A stretch of 64,000 bases of DNA from Piscinibacter defluvii (lineage in GTDB: Bacteria; Pseudomonadota; Gammaproteobacteria; Burkholderiales; Burkholderiaceae_C): the NCBI RefSeq assembly GCF_004011805.1, contig NZ_RCHJ01000020.1, positions 1 to 64,000 of the forward strand. The letters run 5' to 3'. The position numbers were made by a program, and so were the translations under genes. Below the pieces are notes generated by a model. That model was not told the origin of the DNA. It worked only from the letters and a program-made list of their open reading frames with translations, and made no database searches. Below, piece after piece: positions 50,518-59,678 of the stretch. Each line of letters opens with the position of its first letter. The stretch's first letter is position 1.

Positions 50518-51528
50518 CTATGCGGGCAGTCTGCGCAGCAGCGCCTCCACCAGCGGCGTGATGCACGAAGGCGGGAACGGCGACACGCTGCTCACGTTGA
50601 TCTCGCACAGCACGTGGCGCTCGGGCCCGGCGCCGCTCGGCTCGCCGGGCATGAAGTCGCAGTCCCACAGCAGCGGCAGGTGCTGCTCGGCCAGCCCGAC
50701 CCGTTCGCGCAGCTGCGTGATCCAGCCCGATTCCAGCTGCTCGCGCAGGCCCTGGAAGGCCGCCAGAGCGGGGCCGTGGTAGAGGCGCGGGCCGGGTTGA
50801 GGCTCGGCGGGATGCAGGGCATTGACGGCCTGGTGGCCGAAGCCGGCGACGCGGTCGCCGACCAGGTAGGCCCGGACCATGCCCTCGGCCAGCCGCGGCT
50901 GCCAGGCCTGATCGATCATGTGCCCGCCGGCCTCGGCGGCGAAGTACGGCGCCAGCGTGGCCCGCAGTTCGGGCCAGCCCATGGTCTGTTCGACGCTGCC
51001 GCGCTGCGCATGCCGGACGCGCAGCCTGTCGCTGCCGGAGGCCTCGATGCGCCACACGCCGATGCCGCTGTGGCCCCGGTACTGCTTCAGCACCCGCGCA
51101 CCGGAGCGCAGGCGCCGAGGCAGTTCCGCCTCGAGCTGGCCGAGGCTCTCGACGCGGTGCACGTCGCTGCCGAACGGCAGATCGCGCGTCTCGAAGAGCA
51201 CGTCCTTGGTACCCAGCCGCAGCACCGCCTCCGGGTGCGCGCTGACGCAGAGGCCCTGCGCGGCGAGCATGCGCAGCACCGCGTCGAGCCGATCGCGCCG
51301 GCGTCCGTCCTCGATCGGGTTGCACCACACCAGCACGGCCTGCACCCGTTGCAGCTGGGCCGCCACCTCGTCGGCGAAGTCGTCGTGCCAGACGGCGGGC
51401 TCGGCCGCCACCCCGGCCGCTTCCAAGGCGTCGAACAGCGCGGCAAACCGGCTCGCGGCCCGATCGGCGCGATCGCGTGCCGATCGGTCGCCGGGGTAGA
51501 CCAGTGCCACGCGCCGCGTCGCCGCCAT
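50518..51528 (-). CDS. ATP-grasp-like protein (Cj0069-type)
   Basis: 336 residues, cytoplasmic. The N-terminal domain begins RRVALVYPGDR; the centre has KQYRGHSGIGVWRIE, an ATP-grasp-like nucleotide-binding loop, and the end CEINVSSVSPFPPS resembles the metal-binding end of ATP-grasp ligases. I associate this with the Cj0069 family, whose substrate is unknown. ATG 51526-51528 was chosen because residues before it lack similarity. It converges with the large lipoprotein gene, 32 bases apart. Confidence 0.72.
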   Translation of the reverse strand: MAATRRVALVYPGDRSARDRADRAASRFAALFDALEAAGVAAEPAVWHDDFADEVAAQLQRVQAVLVWCNPIEDGRRRDRLDAVLRMLAAQGLCVSAHPEAVLRLGTKDVLFETRDLPFGSDVHRVESLGQLEAELPRRLRSGARVLKQYRGHSGIGVWRIEASGSDRLRVRHAQRGSVEQTMGWPELRATLAPYFAAEAGGHMIDQAWQPRLAEGMVRAYLVGDRVAGFGHQAVNALHPAEPQPGPRLYHGPALAAFQGLREQLESGWITQLRERVGLAEQHLPLLWDCDFMPGEPSGAGPERHVLCEINVSSVSPFPPSCITPLVEALLRRLPA

Positions 51529-51583
51529 GGCGCATTGAAGCAGGTCCCGCGCCGCTTGGCGAGCGCCGGCGGCGCGCGGAAGG

Positions 51584-52282
51584 TCAGCGGCCCATCCGCA
51601 GCGGCGCCAGCGTGGCCCGCAGCTTCGCGCGCGCATCGGCCGATTCGGCGGCCGAGTGGTCGAGCGCGTCCTCGACGTTGCCGATGTGGTCGAGCATCAG
51701 CGCGGCGGCGTGCTCCAGCTGGCCGCGTTCGATCGCCTCGACGATGCGCTCGTGGTCGGCGCAGGAGGCGCGCGCGTCGTGGGTCGACTGGTACAGCGTG
51801 GCGACCAGCGTGGTGCGCGCGGTCAGGTCGCGCAGCATGTCCGACAGCAGCTTGTGGCCGAGGCACTCGGCCAGGCAGACGTGGAAGTCGGCCAGCAGGA
51901 AGGCACGCGTGGCCGCATCGGCACCGTCGATCGCGGCCTGTTCCTCCTGGATGTGCTGGCGCAGCCGGCGTACCACCGCCTGCAGCGGCTTGCCCTCCAG
52001 CTCGCCGCCGGCCTGGCGCAGCAGGCCGGACTCCACCGCGCGGCGGGCCGCGAAGGCGTCGCGCGCCTCCTCGACCGAGGGCTCGACCACGTACCAGCCC
52101 TTGCGCGTGCGCACCTCGACGAAGCCACGTGCCTGCAGCTGCATCAGCGCCTCGCGCACCAGCGTGCGGCTCACGCCGAACAGGTCGGCCAGCTCCTGCT
52201 CGCCCAGCCGCTCGCCCGGCGCGAGCTTCTGCGCCAGGATGGATTCGACGACACGCTGGGCGATCTCGGTCTGGGTGGCCAT
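51584..52282 (-). CDS. GntR-family regulator, FCD (FadR-like) type
   Basis: 232 residues. The N-terminal winged helix (about 10-75) has the signature LGEQELADLFGVSRTLVREAL; the C-terminal all-helical FCD domain (about 85-215) has metal/ligand positions in LLADFHVCLAEC and CADHERIVEAIERG. Members repress organic-acid genes and release DNA on binding small acids. It lies 22 bases downstream of dctA on the same strand, and an inverted repeat in the dctA promoter fits as its operator. Confidence 0.92.
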   Translation of the reverse strand: MATQTEIAQRVVESILAQKLAPGERLGEQELADLFGVSRTLVREALMQLQARGFVEVRTRKGWYVVEPSVEEARDAFAARRAVESGLLRQAGGELEGKPLQAVVRRLRQHIQEEQAAIDGADAATRAFLLADFHVCLAECLGHKLLSDMLRDLTARTTLVATLYQSTHDARASCADHERIVEAIERGQLEHAAALMLDHIGNVEDALDHSAAESADARAKLRATLAPLRMGR

Positions 52283-52304
52283 GGCGCGCGACTGTAGCGC
52301 CCGC

Positions 52305-53630
<1,326 letters not shown>

Positions 53631-53672
53631 GGGGTTCTCCAGCGGGGTGGTGCCGGCCTGTGTTGCTCACAA

Positions 53673-53686
53673 GCTTGCATACAAGC
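53673..53686. promoter_or_regulatory. Inverted repeat over the dctA -10 (candidate GntR operator)
   Basis: GCTTG-CATA-CAAGC is a perfect 5-bp inverted repeat with a 4-base centre, the size and TTG...CAA pattern common for FCD-type GntR operators. Confidence 0.55.
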
Positions 53687-53708
53687 AATGTAGGCAAATA
53701 TCCGTCAA
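53679..53708 (-). promoter_or_regulatory. Probable sigma-70 promoter of dctA
   Basis: Minus strand TTGACG (53703-53708) and TTGTAT (53679-53684) are 18 bases apart. The -10 is weak and lies inside the inverted repeat, as expected for a repressible promoter. The implied leader is about 40 bases. Confidence 0.5.
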
Positions 53709-53777
53709 TCGCGCCTGGGGAAAACCCGTGGCGGATACGCGACTTGGGGCGTGCCTCGTCGTCGTCGCCGATCAGCG

Positions 53778-53811
53778 TCCCGCGCTTGCGGGTGTTCCTG
53801 CAAACGCGGGA
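53778..53811. repeat. REP-like inverted repeat between dctA and the haemolysin-III gene
   Basis: TCCCGCGCTTG and CAAACGCGGGA (one mismatch) flank a 12-base centre. It resembles the dispersed palindromes with TCCCGC/GCGGGA arms common in proteobacteria. It lies in a 216-base gap between divergent genes. Confidence 0.55.
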
Positions 53812-53846
53812 GTGCCGGCCGCGCCCGACGGGCGTTCATTGGCGAC

Positions 53847-54524
53847 ATGGACCTGCGCCTCGTTCTCACGCGCATCCCGGCCGCCGCGGACCGGGTGCAG
53901 TCGCGCGCCGAGGAATGGGCCAACACGCTCAGCCACGGCCTGGGCATCGGGCTCGCGCTGCTGGCCTGGCCGATGCTGGCCGAGGCGGCCCAGCGCCAGT
54001 CGGGCACACCCGGCATGATCGGCGTGGCGCTGTTCTGCGCCACGATGCTGCTGCAGTACCTGGCCTCGACGGTCTACCACGCGCTGCCGCCCGGCCGCGC
54101 CAAGCAGTGGGCGCGTGCGGTGGACCATGCGGCGATCTTCGTCTTCATCGCCGGCAGCAGTTCGCCGTTCACGCTCGGGCTGCTGCAGGGCCCGGCGGGC
54201 GTGGCCACCTGCGCGCTGGTGTGGAGCCTGGCGCTGGCCGGGGTCTGGCTCAAGCTGCACCGGCGCTTGACCAACCGCCGCCTGTCCACCGGCGTCTACA
54301 TCCTGCTCGGCTGGTTGGCGCTGCTGGCGGCCCTGCCCGGCCTGCGCACGCTGGACCCGTCCGCGCTCGCCTGGTTGCTCGGCGGCGGGCTGGCCTACCT
54401 GCTGGGCAGCGCGTTCTTCATGTTCGACGCCTCGCTGCGCTTCGGCCACTTCGTCTGGCACCTGTTCGTGCTGGCCGGCAGCGGCTGCCATGTCTGCGCG
54501 GCGCTCTGGCCCGCGCTGGGCTGA
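53847..54524 (+). CDS. Haemolysin-III / PAQR-like membrane protein
   Basis: 225 residues with seven predicted membrane helices. The family's polar residues are present: EEWANTLSHGLG near the N-terminus, LASTVYHALP, a conserved Asp-His in AVDHAAIFVFIAGS, and FGHFVWHLFVLAGS near the C-terminus. The conserved His/Asp/Ser probably bind a metal as in adiponectin-receptor-type hydrolases; haemolysis itself is not established for most members. ATG 53847 gives the usual length. Single gene, converging with the tautomerase gene. Confidence 0.9.
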   Translation: MDLRLVLTRIPAAADRVQSRAEEWANTLSHGLGIGLALLAWPMLAEAAQRQSGTPGMIGVALFCATMLLQYLASTVYHALPPGRAKQWARAVDHAAIFVFIAGSSSPFTLGLLQGPAGVATCALVWSLALAGVWLKLHRRLTNRRLSTGVYILLGWLALLAALPGLRTLDPSALAWLLGGGLAYLLGSAFFMFDASLRFGHFVWHLFVLAGSGCHVCAALWPALG

Positions 54525-54734
54525 TCAGGTCGAAGGCTTGGGCGGCTGGCCCTTGTCGGACCAGAGCACACCGCCGGTGGACCAGTCCTGGCGCTTGATG
54601 TCGAAGAACAGGATGTCGACGCCGTCGGCGCTGCCGCCCAGCACCTTCACGCAGGCAGCGGTGATCTCCTGCGCCAGCGCGCGCTTCTGCTCGGCCGTGC
54701 GGCCCTCGAAAAGTTCGATCCGGATGGTGGGCAC
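54525..54734 (-). CDS. 4-oxalocrotonate tautomerase family protein
   Basis: 69 residues starting M-P-T-I-R-I: after removal of Met, Pro1 is the catalytic base of this family. GTG 54732-54734 has AAGGAG upstream. The body (ALAQEITAACVKVLG, GVDILFFDIKRQDW) fits a beta-alpha-beta subunit that forms hexamers. Substrate unknown. It follows the aldolase gene by 12 bases, so the two may act in one aromatic or keto-acid pathway. Its stop abuts the haemolysin-III stop. Confidence 0.9.
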   Translation of the reverse strand: MPTIRIELFEGRTAEQKRALAQEITAACVKVLGGSADGVDILFFDIKRQDWSTGGVLWSDKGQPPKPST

Positions 54735-54746
54735 TGCGTCGCTCCT

Positions 54747-55487
54747 TCAATCCTTGTAGCCGGGAGAGGTCCGGTCCAGGCCGCGCAGCAGCGCGGGCCA
54801 TTCGAGATCGCCGTCGATCTCGCTGCCGTCGCCGACCCACTGGCGGTACGTCAGCGCGGCGATCTCCTCGGGCACCACGCGCAGACCCGGGCCGGCGGCC
54901 ATCGCGGCCAGCTGCGCCTGCGCGGCGCGTTCGAGCAGGTACATCAGCATCCAGGCCTCGGCCACGGTGCGGCCGACGGTCAGCGTGCCGTGGTTGTCGA
55001 GGATCAGGCCGTCGAGCGCACCCAGGTTGGCCACCAGGCGGCGCTGTTCGGCCTCGCCGAGCGCCAGGCCCTCGTAGGCGTGCCGGCCGAGCCGGCCGTG
55101 CAGCCGCATCGCGAACTGCGAGGTCGGCAGCAGGCCCTCGGGGCGCATCGACAGCGCCACGCCCCAGGGCGTATGCAGGTGGATCACGCAGGCCGCGTCC
55201 GGGCGCGCCGCGTGCACCGCGCCGTGGATGGTGAAGCCGGTCGGGTTGACGCCGCGGCCCGAGCCGTCGACCACCTCGCCGCGCCGGTTCACCTTCACCA
55301 GGCCGGAGGCGGTGATCTCGTCGAAGCGCGCGCCGAACGGGTTGATCAGGTAGCAGCCCGGCTCGCCCGGCACGCTGGCCGAAAGGTGGGTGTAGATGGT
55401 GTCGTCCCAGCCGCGCTGCGCGGCGAGGCGGTAGGCCGCGGCGAGGTCGATGCGCACCTGCGCTTCGGTCGGGACGGGACGGGCCAT
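54747..55487 (-). CDS. Class II aldolase/adducin-family protein
   Basis: 246 residues, cytoplasmic. Zinc-binding and catalytic features of the fold are visible: THLSASVPGEPGCYLINPFG near the start, CVIHLHTPWGVALS with the His-x-His pair (about residues 97-99), and LDNHGTLTVGRTVAEA near 160. Members cleave or decarboxylate sugar phosphates and related substrates; the substrate here cannot be assigned. It is first in a two-gene run with the tautomerase. Confidence 0.92.
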   Translation of the reverse strand: MARPVPTEAQVRIDLAAAYRLAAQRGWDDTIYTHLSASVPGEPGCYLINPFGARFDEITASGLVKVNRRGEVVDGSGRGVNPTGFTIHGAVHAARPDAACVIHLHTPWGVALSMRPEGLLPTSQFAMRLHGRLGRHAYEGLALGEAEQRRLVANLGALDGLILDNHGTLTVGRTVAEAWMLMYLLERAAQAQLAAMAAGPGLRVVPEEIAALTYRQWVGDGSEIDGDLEWPALLRGLDRTSPGYKD

Positions 55488-55624
55488 GCGATTTCTCGAG
55501 TCGTCACCCTAGATCGGCCCCCCAGATCGAAGCCGCCGGGTCCCCATTCTGGACGAAGCCGCGGCCGACCCCGAAACCTATCCTGAATCGACCCCCACAC
55601 GATCCACCGAGTGCCGGAGAACCC

Positions 55625-56539
55625 ATGCGCCTGCGCCGCCTGCTGCACGCCGCCGCGACCCTGGTCGCGCTGCTGCCCGCGCTCGCCGGCGCGGCGCCGC
55701 TCGGGGTGGTGACCATCGTCGACGGCGGCGCGCTCGCGCTGCTGCGCGGCAGCCAGCGCCTGGCCGCCGGCGAGGGCGTGGCGCTGCAGGCCGACGACAT
55801 CGTGCGCAGCGGCTCCGGCACGCGGCTGGCCCGGCTCGAGCTGGCCGACGACACGACGCTGGACCTCGGCCCCGAGACCGAACTGCTGCTGCGCCCGCAG
55901 GCACTGCCCGGCCCGCGCGCGGCGCTGCTGTACCTGCTGCGCGGCTGGCTCAAGGTCGGCGCCGCGGAGGCCACCGGCATCGCCACGCCGCAGGGTGACC
56001 TCGCGCGCGTGGCCGGCCACGCCGTCGTGCGCGTGACGGGGCGCTCGATGCTCGTGTTCGCCGAGGCCGGCCGGGTCGAACTCGAACGCGACACGCTGCG
56101 CGACGGCGATGCCTGGGTGCGCCGCGACGGCGGCACCGGCAGTGTGTACAAGCGCCCGCCGGCCGACCTGCTCGAGGGCCTGCCGCGCGGCTTCACCGAC
56201 CCGCTGCCACGCCGCAGCGCTCGCTTCGCGGCCTCGCCCGCGGCGCCGGGCCCGGCCGAGGAGCCGGCCTATGCCGAGCTCGCGGCCTGGCTGAACGGCG
56301 AGCCGCCGCTGCGCGCCGCGTTCGTGCCGCGCTTCGCGGCACGCGCCCGCGACCCGGCCTTCCGCCGCGCGCTGGTGGCGGAGCTGCGCTCGCATCCCGA
56401 ATGGGACCGCACGCTGTTCCCGGAGAAGTACCGGCCCCGGCCGGTCGTGGCAGCGGTGTCGGTGTCAACGGTGGCCGTGGCGGTCGCGCGGCGCGCCGAG
56501 CCAGCCGCCTCGCAGCCGGCGGCAGATCTGAAGGAGTGA
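55625..56539 (+). CDS. Periplasmic FecR-domain protein
   Basis: 304 residues with a signal peptide ending PALAGA. A FecR-like beta-helix region (about 25-170) shows GVVTIVDGGALALLRG, DDIVRSGSGTRLARLEL and LLRGWLKVGA with IATPQGDLARVAGH. The C-terminal part has HPEWDRTLFPEKYRPRP and an Ala/Val tail. FecR proteins classically pass periplasmic signals to sigma factors, but none lies here. Two bases separate it from the haem-HAMP gene, so it belongs to that signalling run. Confidence 0.82.
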   Translation: MRLRRLLHAAATLVALLPALAGAAPLGVVTIVDGGALALLRGSQRLAAGEGVALQADDIVRSGSGTRLARLELADDTTLDLGPETELLLRPQALPGPRAALLYLLRGWLKVGAAEATGIATPQGDLARVAGHAVVRVTGRSMLVFAEAGRVELERDTLRDGDAWVRRDGGTGSVYKRPPADLLEGLPRGFTDPLPRRSARFAASPAAPGPAEEPAYAELAAWLNGEPPLRAAFVPRFAARARDPAFRRALVAELRSHPEWDRTLFPEKYRPRPVVAAVSVSTVAVAVARRAEPAASQPAADLKE

Positions 56540-56541
56540 CG

Positions 56542-57423
56542 ATGAAGCTGCTGGTCAAGTTCAACCTGGTGTTCGTGCTGGTGTTCCTGCTCGGCCTGGG
56601 CGTTGCCGGCGTGATGACGCGCCAGATGCTCGAGCGCCATGCGCAGGAGGAGGTGCTGCAGCACGCGCGCTTCCTGCTCGAGAAGGCGCTGGCGGTGCGC
56701 AGCTACACCTCCAAGCAGATCGCACCGCTGCTGGAGACGCAGATGAAGTACGCCTTCCTGCCGCAATCCGTGCCGGCCTTCTCGGCCACCGAGGTGATCG
56801 CCACGCTGCAGAAGAACCACCCCGAGTACAGCTACAAGGAGGCGACACTGAACCCGACCAACCCGCGTGACCGGGCGGTCGAGTGGGAAGCCGACGTGAT
56901 CGCCGAGTTCCGCAAGGCGCCGGAGACCGCCGAGTTCGTCGGCCAGCGCGACACCCCCAGCGGCCGCTCGCTCTACATCGCCCGGCCGATCAAGATCGCC
57001 GACGCCGCCTGCCTGCGCTGCCACAGCACCGTGGAGGCGGCGCCGCGCACGCTGGTGGAGAAGTACGGCCCGGCCAACGGCTTCGGCTGGCAGCACGGCG
57101 AGATCGTCGGCGCACAGATGGTCTCGGTGCCGATGGCGGTGCCGCTGGCGCGTGCGCATGCGGCCTGGGCGCTGTTCATGGGCATGCTCGCGGCCGTGTT
57201 CGTGGCCATCGCGGCAGCGCTGAACGCGATGCTGTGGTGGCTGGTGATCCGCCCGGTCACGCAGCTGTCGCGCCTGGCCGACCGCGTGAGCCTGGGCGAG
57301 ATGAACGCCCCGCCCTTCGGCACGCTGGCGCGCGACGAGATCGGCCGCCTGGCCCTGTCGTTCAGCCGCATGCGCAAGAGCCTGGTGCAGGCGATGCGGA
57401 TGCTCGAAGGTGCGCCTTCATGA
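56542..57423 (+). CDS. Membrane sensor with haem-binding DUF3365 (Tll0287-like) domain and HAMP
   Basis: 293 residues with AAGGAG before the ATG. Helix 1 (about 7-26) leads to a periplasmic DUF3365/PAS-like domain with one haem site, CLRCH (near 155), then helix 2 (about 212-235) and a HAMP domain (LVIRPVTQLSRLADRVSLGE onward). The protein ends right after HAMP, with no kinase, cyclase or methyl-accepting output. It probably senses redox or gas through haem c and passes the signal to the Ser/Thr kinase encoded next. Confidence 0.88.
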   Translation: MKLLVKFNLVFVLVFLLGLGVAGVMTRQMLERHAQEEVLQHARFLLEKALAVRSYTSKQIAPLLETQMKYAFLPQSVPAFSATEVIATLQKNHPEYSYKEATLNPTNPRDRAVEWEADVIAEFRKAPETAEFVGQRDTPSGRSLYIARPIKIADAACLRCHSTVEAAPRTLVEKYGPANGFGWQHGEIVGAQMVSVPMAVPLARAHAAWALFMGMLAAVFVAIAAALNAMLWWLVIRPVTQLSRLADRVSLGEMNAPPFGTLARDEIGRLALSFSRMRKSLVQAMRMLEGAPS

Positions 57424-57495
57424 CGGCCCCGCGCTCACTGCGTTCGCGGCCCCCCGAGGGGGCGACCGACCTCCTTGGGACGACCCGGCGGAGAT
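57424..57495. repeat. Dispersed Burkholderiales-type repeat in the sensor/kinase gap
   Basis: The 76-base gap holds a sequence I recognise as a common intergenic repeat in this group (CGCTCACTGCGTTCG followed by a GCCCCC-CGA-GGGGGC hairpin at 57449-57463 and CCGACCTCCTTGGGACG). The hairpin may modulate expression of the kinase relative to the sensor. The family identification is from memory. Confidence 0.5.
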
Positions 57496-57499
57496 CGGC

Positions 57500-58948
57500 A
57501 TGAGCGCACGGCCGATCGACTTCGCGCCCGAGTCGCCGCAGGCGCAGGCCCCGGCGCCGCGCCAGCTCGGCAAGTACGTGCTGTCGCATGTGCTCGGCGA
57601 GGGCGCGATGGGCATCGTCTACAAGGCGGTCGATCCGCTCATCCACCGGCCGGTGGCGGTCAAGGCGATCCGCGCGCCGCTGCTCGCGCCCGGCGCACAC
57701 GACCTGGCCGCGGCAATGCGCTTTCGCATCGAGGCCCAGGCTGCCGGGCGGCTGTGCCATCCGAACATCGTCTCGGTCTACGAGTACGGCGAGACGGCGC
57801 ACGAACGCTACATCGCGATGGAGTTCGTCGACGGCGTGTCGCTGCTGGAGCTGTCGCGCCACACGCCGCGCCTGCCGCTGGACGACGCGCTGAGCCTGAT
57901 GCTGCAGCTGCTCGACGCGCTCGACTGCGCCCACGCGCAGGGCGTGTGGCACCGCGACATCAAGCCGGCCAACCTGCTGATCACGCCCGACGGCCGGCTG
58001 AAGGTGAGCGATTTCGGCATCGCCCGCATCGACTCGGCCGACCGCACGCACCACACCACCGTGCTCGGCTCGCCGGGCTACATGGCGCCGGAGCGCTACA
58101 CCGACGAGGCCCCCGACCAGCGCGTGGACCTGTTCTCCTGCGGCGTGCTGATGTACGAGCTGCTGACCGGCGCGCCGCCGTTTCGCGGCAGCAGCAGCGC
58201 GGTGATGTACCAGGTGCTGCACCAGCATCCGCCGCTGCCGTCGACGCTGGGCTTGCAGCCCGCGGTGCCGGCGCGCTTCGATGCGGTCGTGCAGCGCGCC
58301 CTGGCCAAGCGGCCGGCCGACCGCTACGCCAGCGCCGCGCTGATGCGCGAGGCGCTGCTGGCCGCGGCCGACCGGCCGATCCGCCCGACGCTCTCGGTCG
58401 ACACGCTGCTGACGCTGCGCCGCACGCGCCCGCAGCCGGCCACCCAGGTGCTGCCGCGCCCGACCGTGCCGAGCGCACCCTCGCTGCCCTCGCTGCCGGG
58501 CATCGACCGGGCCGCGCTCGACACGCTCGAGGCCCTGCTGCTGCCGCTGCTCGGCCCGGTGGCGCGCCTGGTGCTGCGCGACGCGGCGCGCAGCTGCCAC
58601 GACCTGCCGGCACTGATCGCCCACGTGGCGCGCCAGGCCCTCGACGAGGACGAGCGCCCCGGTTTCCTCGCCCGCGCCGCGCAGCGCTTCCCGGCCGCGC
58701 CGGCAGCACCGCGCAGCGTGCCATCGCGCCCGCTGCCGGTGCTCGGCAGCACGCCGATGGCACCGGAGGTCGTGGCGCAGGCCCGCACGCTGCTGGCCGA
58801 GGAGATCGGCCCGCTCGCCGGCCTGATCGTCAAGCGCGCCGCGGCGGTGGCGGGCACGCGCGAGCAGTTCTACGCCGCGCTGATGGACCTGGCCGGCGAC
58901 GAGGTCGACCGCAAGACGCTGCTGGCGCGGCTCTGGAAGGGCTGCTAG
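57500..58948 (+). CDS. Eukaryotic-like Ser/Thr protein kinase with duplicated C-terminal helical module
   Basis: 482 residues, no membrane helix. The kinase domain (about 25-290) is complete: GEGAMGIVYKA, Lys 55 in VAVKAI, HRDIKPANLL (151-160), DFG (171-173) and APERY. After a Pro-rich linker, two related helical modules follow (about 340-395 and 425-480; GPVARLVLRDAARS versus GPLAGLIVKRAAAV). It is likely a soluble kinase working with the haem-HAMP sensor and FecR protein upstream. Substrate unknown. ATG 57500 gives the first residues before the kinase domain. Confidence 0.93.
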   Translation: MSARPIDFAPESPQAQAPAPRQLGKYVLSHVLGEGAMGIVYKAVDPLIHRPVAVKAIRAPLLAPGAHDLAAAMRFRIEAQAAGRLCHPNIVSVYEYGETAHERYIAMEFVDGVSLLELSRHTPRLPLDDALSLMLQLLDALDCAHAQGVWHRDIKPANLLITPDGRLKVSDFGIARIDSADRTHHTTVLGSPGYMAPERYTDEAPDQRVDLFSCGVLMYELLTGAPPFRGSSSAVMYQVLHQHPPLPSTLGLQPAVPARFDAVVQRALAKRPADRYASAALMREALLAAADRPIRPTLSVDTLLTLRRTRPQPATQVLPRPTVPSAPSLPSLPGIDRAALDTLEALLLPLLGPVARLVLRDAARSCHDLPALIAHVARQALDEDERPGFLARAAQRFPAAPAAPRSVPSRPLPVLGSTPMAPEVVAQARTLLAEEIGPLAGLIVKRAAAVAGTREQFYAALMDLAGDEVDRKTLLARLWKGC

Positions 58949-58952
58949 GACG

Positions 58953-59678
58953 CTATACGGCCGCGGCGACGCGGTAGAGCCACACCGGCTTGCCCGGCAC
59001 GGCCTCCAGCCGTGCCTGCGCGGCGACGCCGGGCACCGCGAACTCGAGGCTGGCGAGCCAGGCACCGGCGCGCAGCTCGCGCTGCGCCTTGTCGAAGGCA
59101 CGCGCCATGCTCTCGGGGCGCTGGAACAGGAACACCAGGTCGGCACCGGACCAGTCGGCGGCCCACATGTCGGCGCGGCGCACGCGGGCGAAGCGGCAGC
59201 GCAGCGCACAGGCCAGGCGCAGCGGCCAGCTCCACTCGAGGCCGAGCAGCCGGGCCTGCGGGTAGACGCGGCGCAGCTCGAGCAGCCCGTCGCCGAGGCC
59301 GCAGCCGGCGTCGATCACGCAGGCGCCGTCGCGCAGCGGCACGCGCTCGGCCAGGCCGGCCAGCGCGCCGCGCGGCGTCGGGAACAGCGGTGCATCACGC
59401 CACGCGCCCCGCGGGTAGAGCGCCAGCAGCAGCGCGAGCGGCAGCAGCCAGGCCCAGGCCGGCAGCGCGGCCGCGCCGGAGGCCACCAGCGAGAGCGGGA
59501 AACCGGCCGCGACGAACAGCCGGCGCCAGCGCGTGCCGGCGCGCCACGCGAGCACCGCGCCGAGCAGCGTGGCGGTCGCGAGCGCACCCGCGGCCGCGAG
59601 CCCGGCGCGCTGCAGCAGCACGAAGGCCGCCCAGCAGGCCGCCCAGGCGGCCAGCGCGGGCAGCGGCCAGCGCAGCAT
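58953..59678 (-). CDS. Membrane-anchored SAM-dependent methyltransferase-like protein
   Basis: 241 residues. Three hydrophobic segments in the first 90 residues are followed by a class I methyltransferase core with the SAM-binding loop CVIDAGCGLGDGLLELRRVYP, a following acidic strand LLGLEWSW, and VRRADMWAADWSGADLVFLF. The substrate is unknown. It overlaps the stop of the chemoreceptor gene as TGATG. It converges with the kinase gene, 4 bases apart. Confidence 0.82.
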   Translation of the reverse strand: MLRWPLPALAAWAACWAAFVLLQRAGLAAAGALATATLLGAVLAWRAGTRWRRLFVAAGFPLSLVASGAAALPAWAWLLPLALLLALYPRGAWRDAPLFPTPRGALAGLAERVPLRDGACVIDAGCGLGDGLLELRRVYPQARLLGLEWSWPLRLACALRCRFARVRRADMWAADWSGADLVFLFQRPESMARAFDKAQRELRAGAWLASLEFAVPGVAAQARLEAVPGKPVWLYRVAAAV

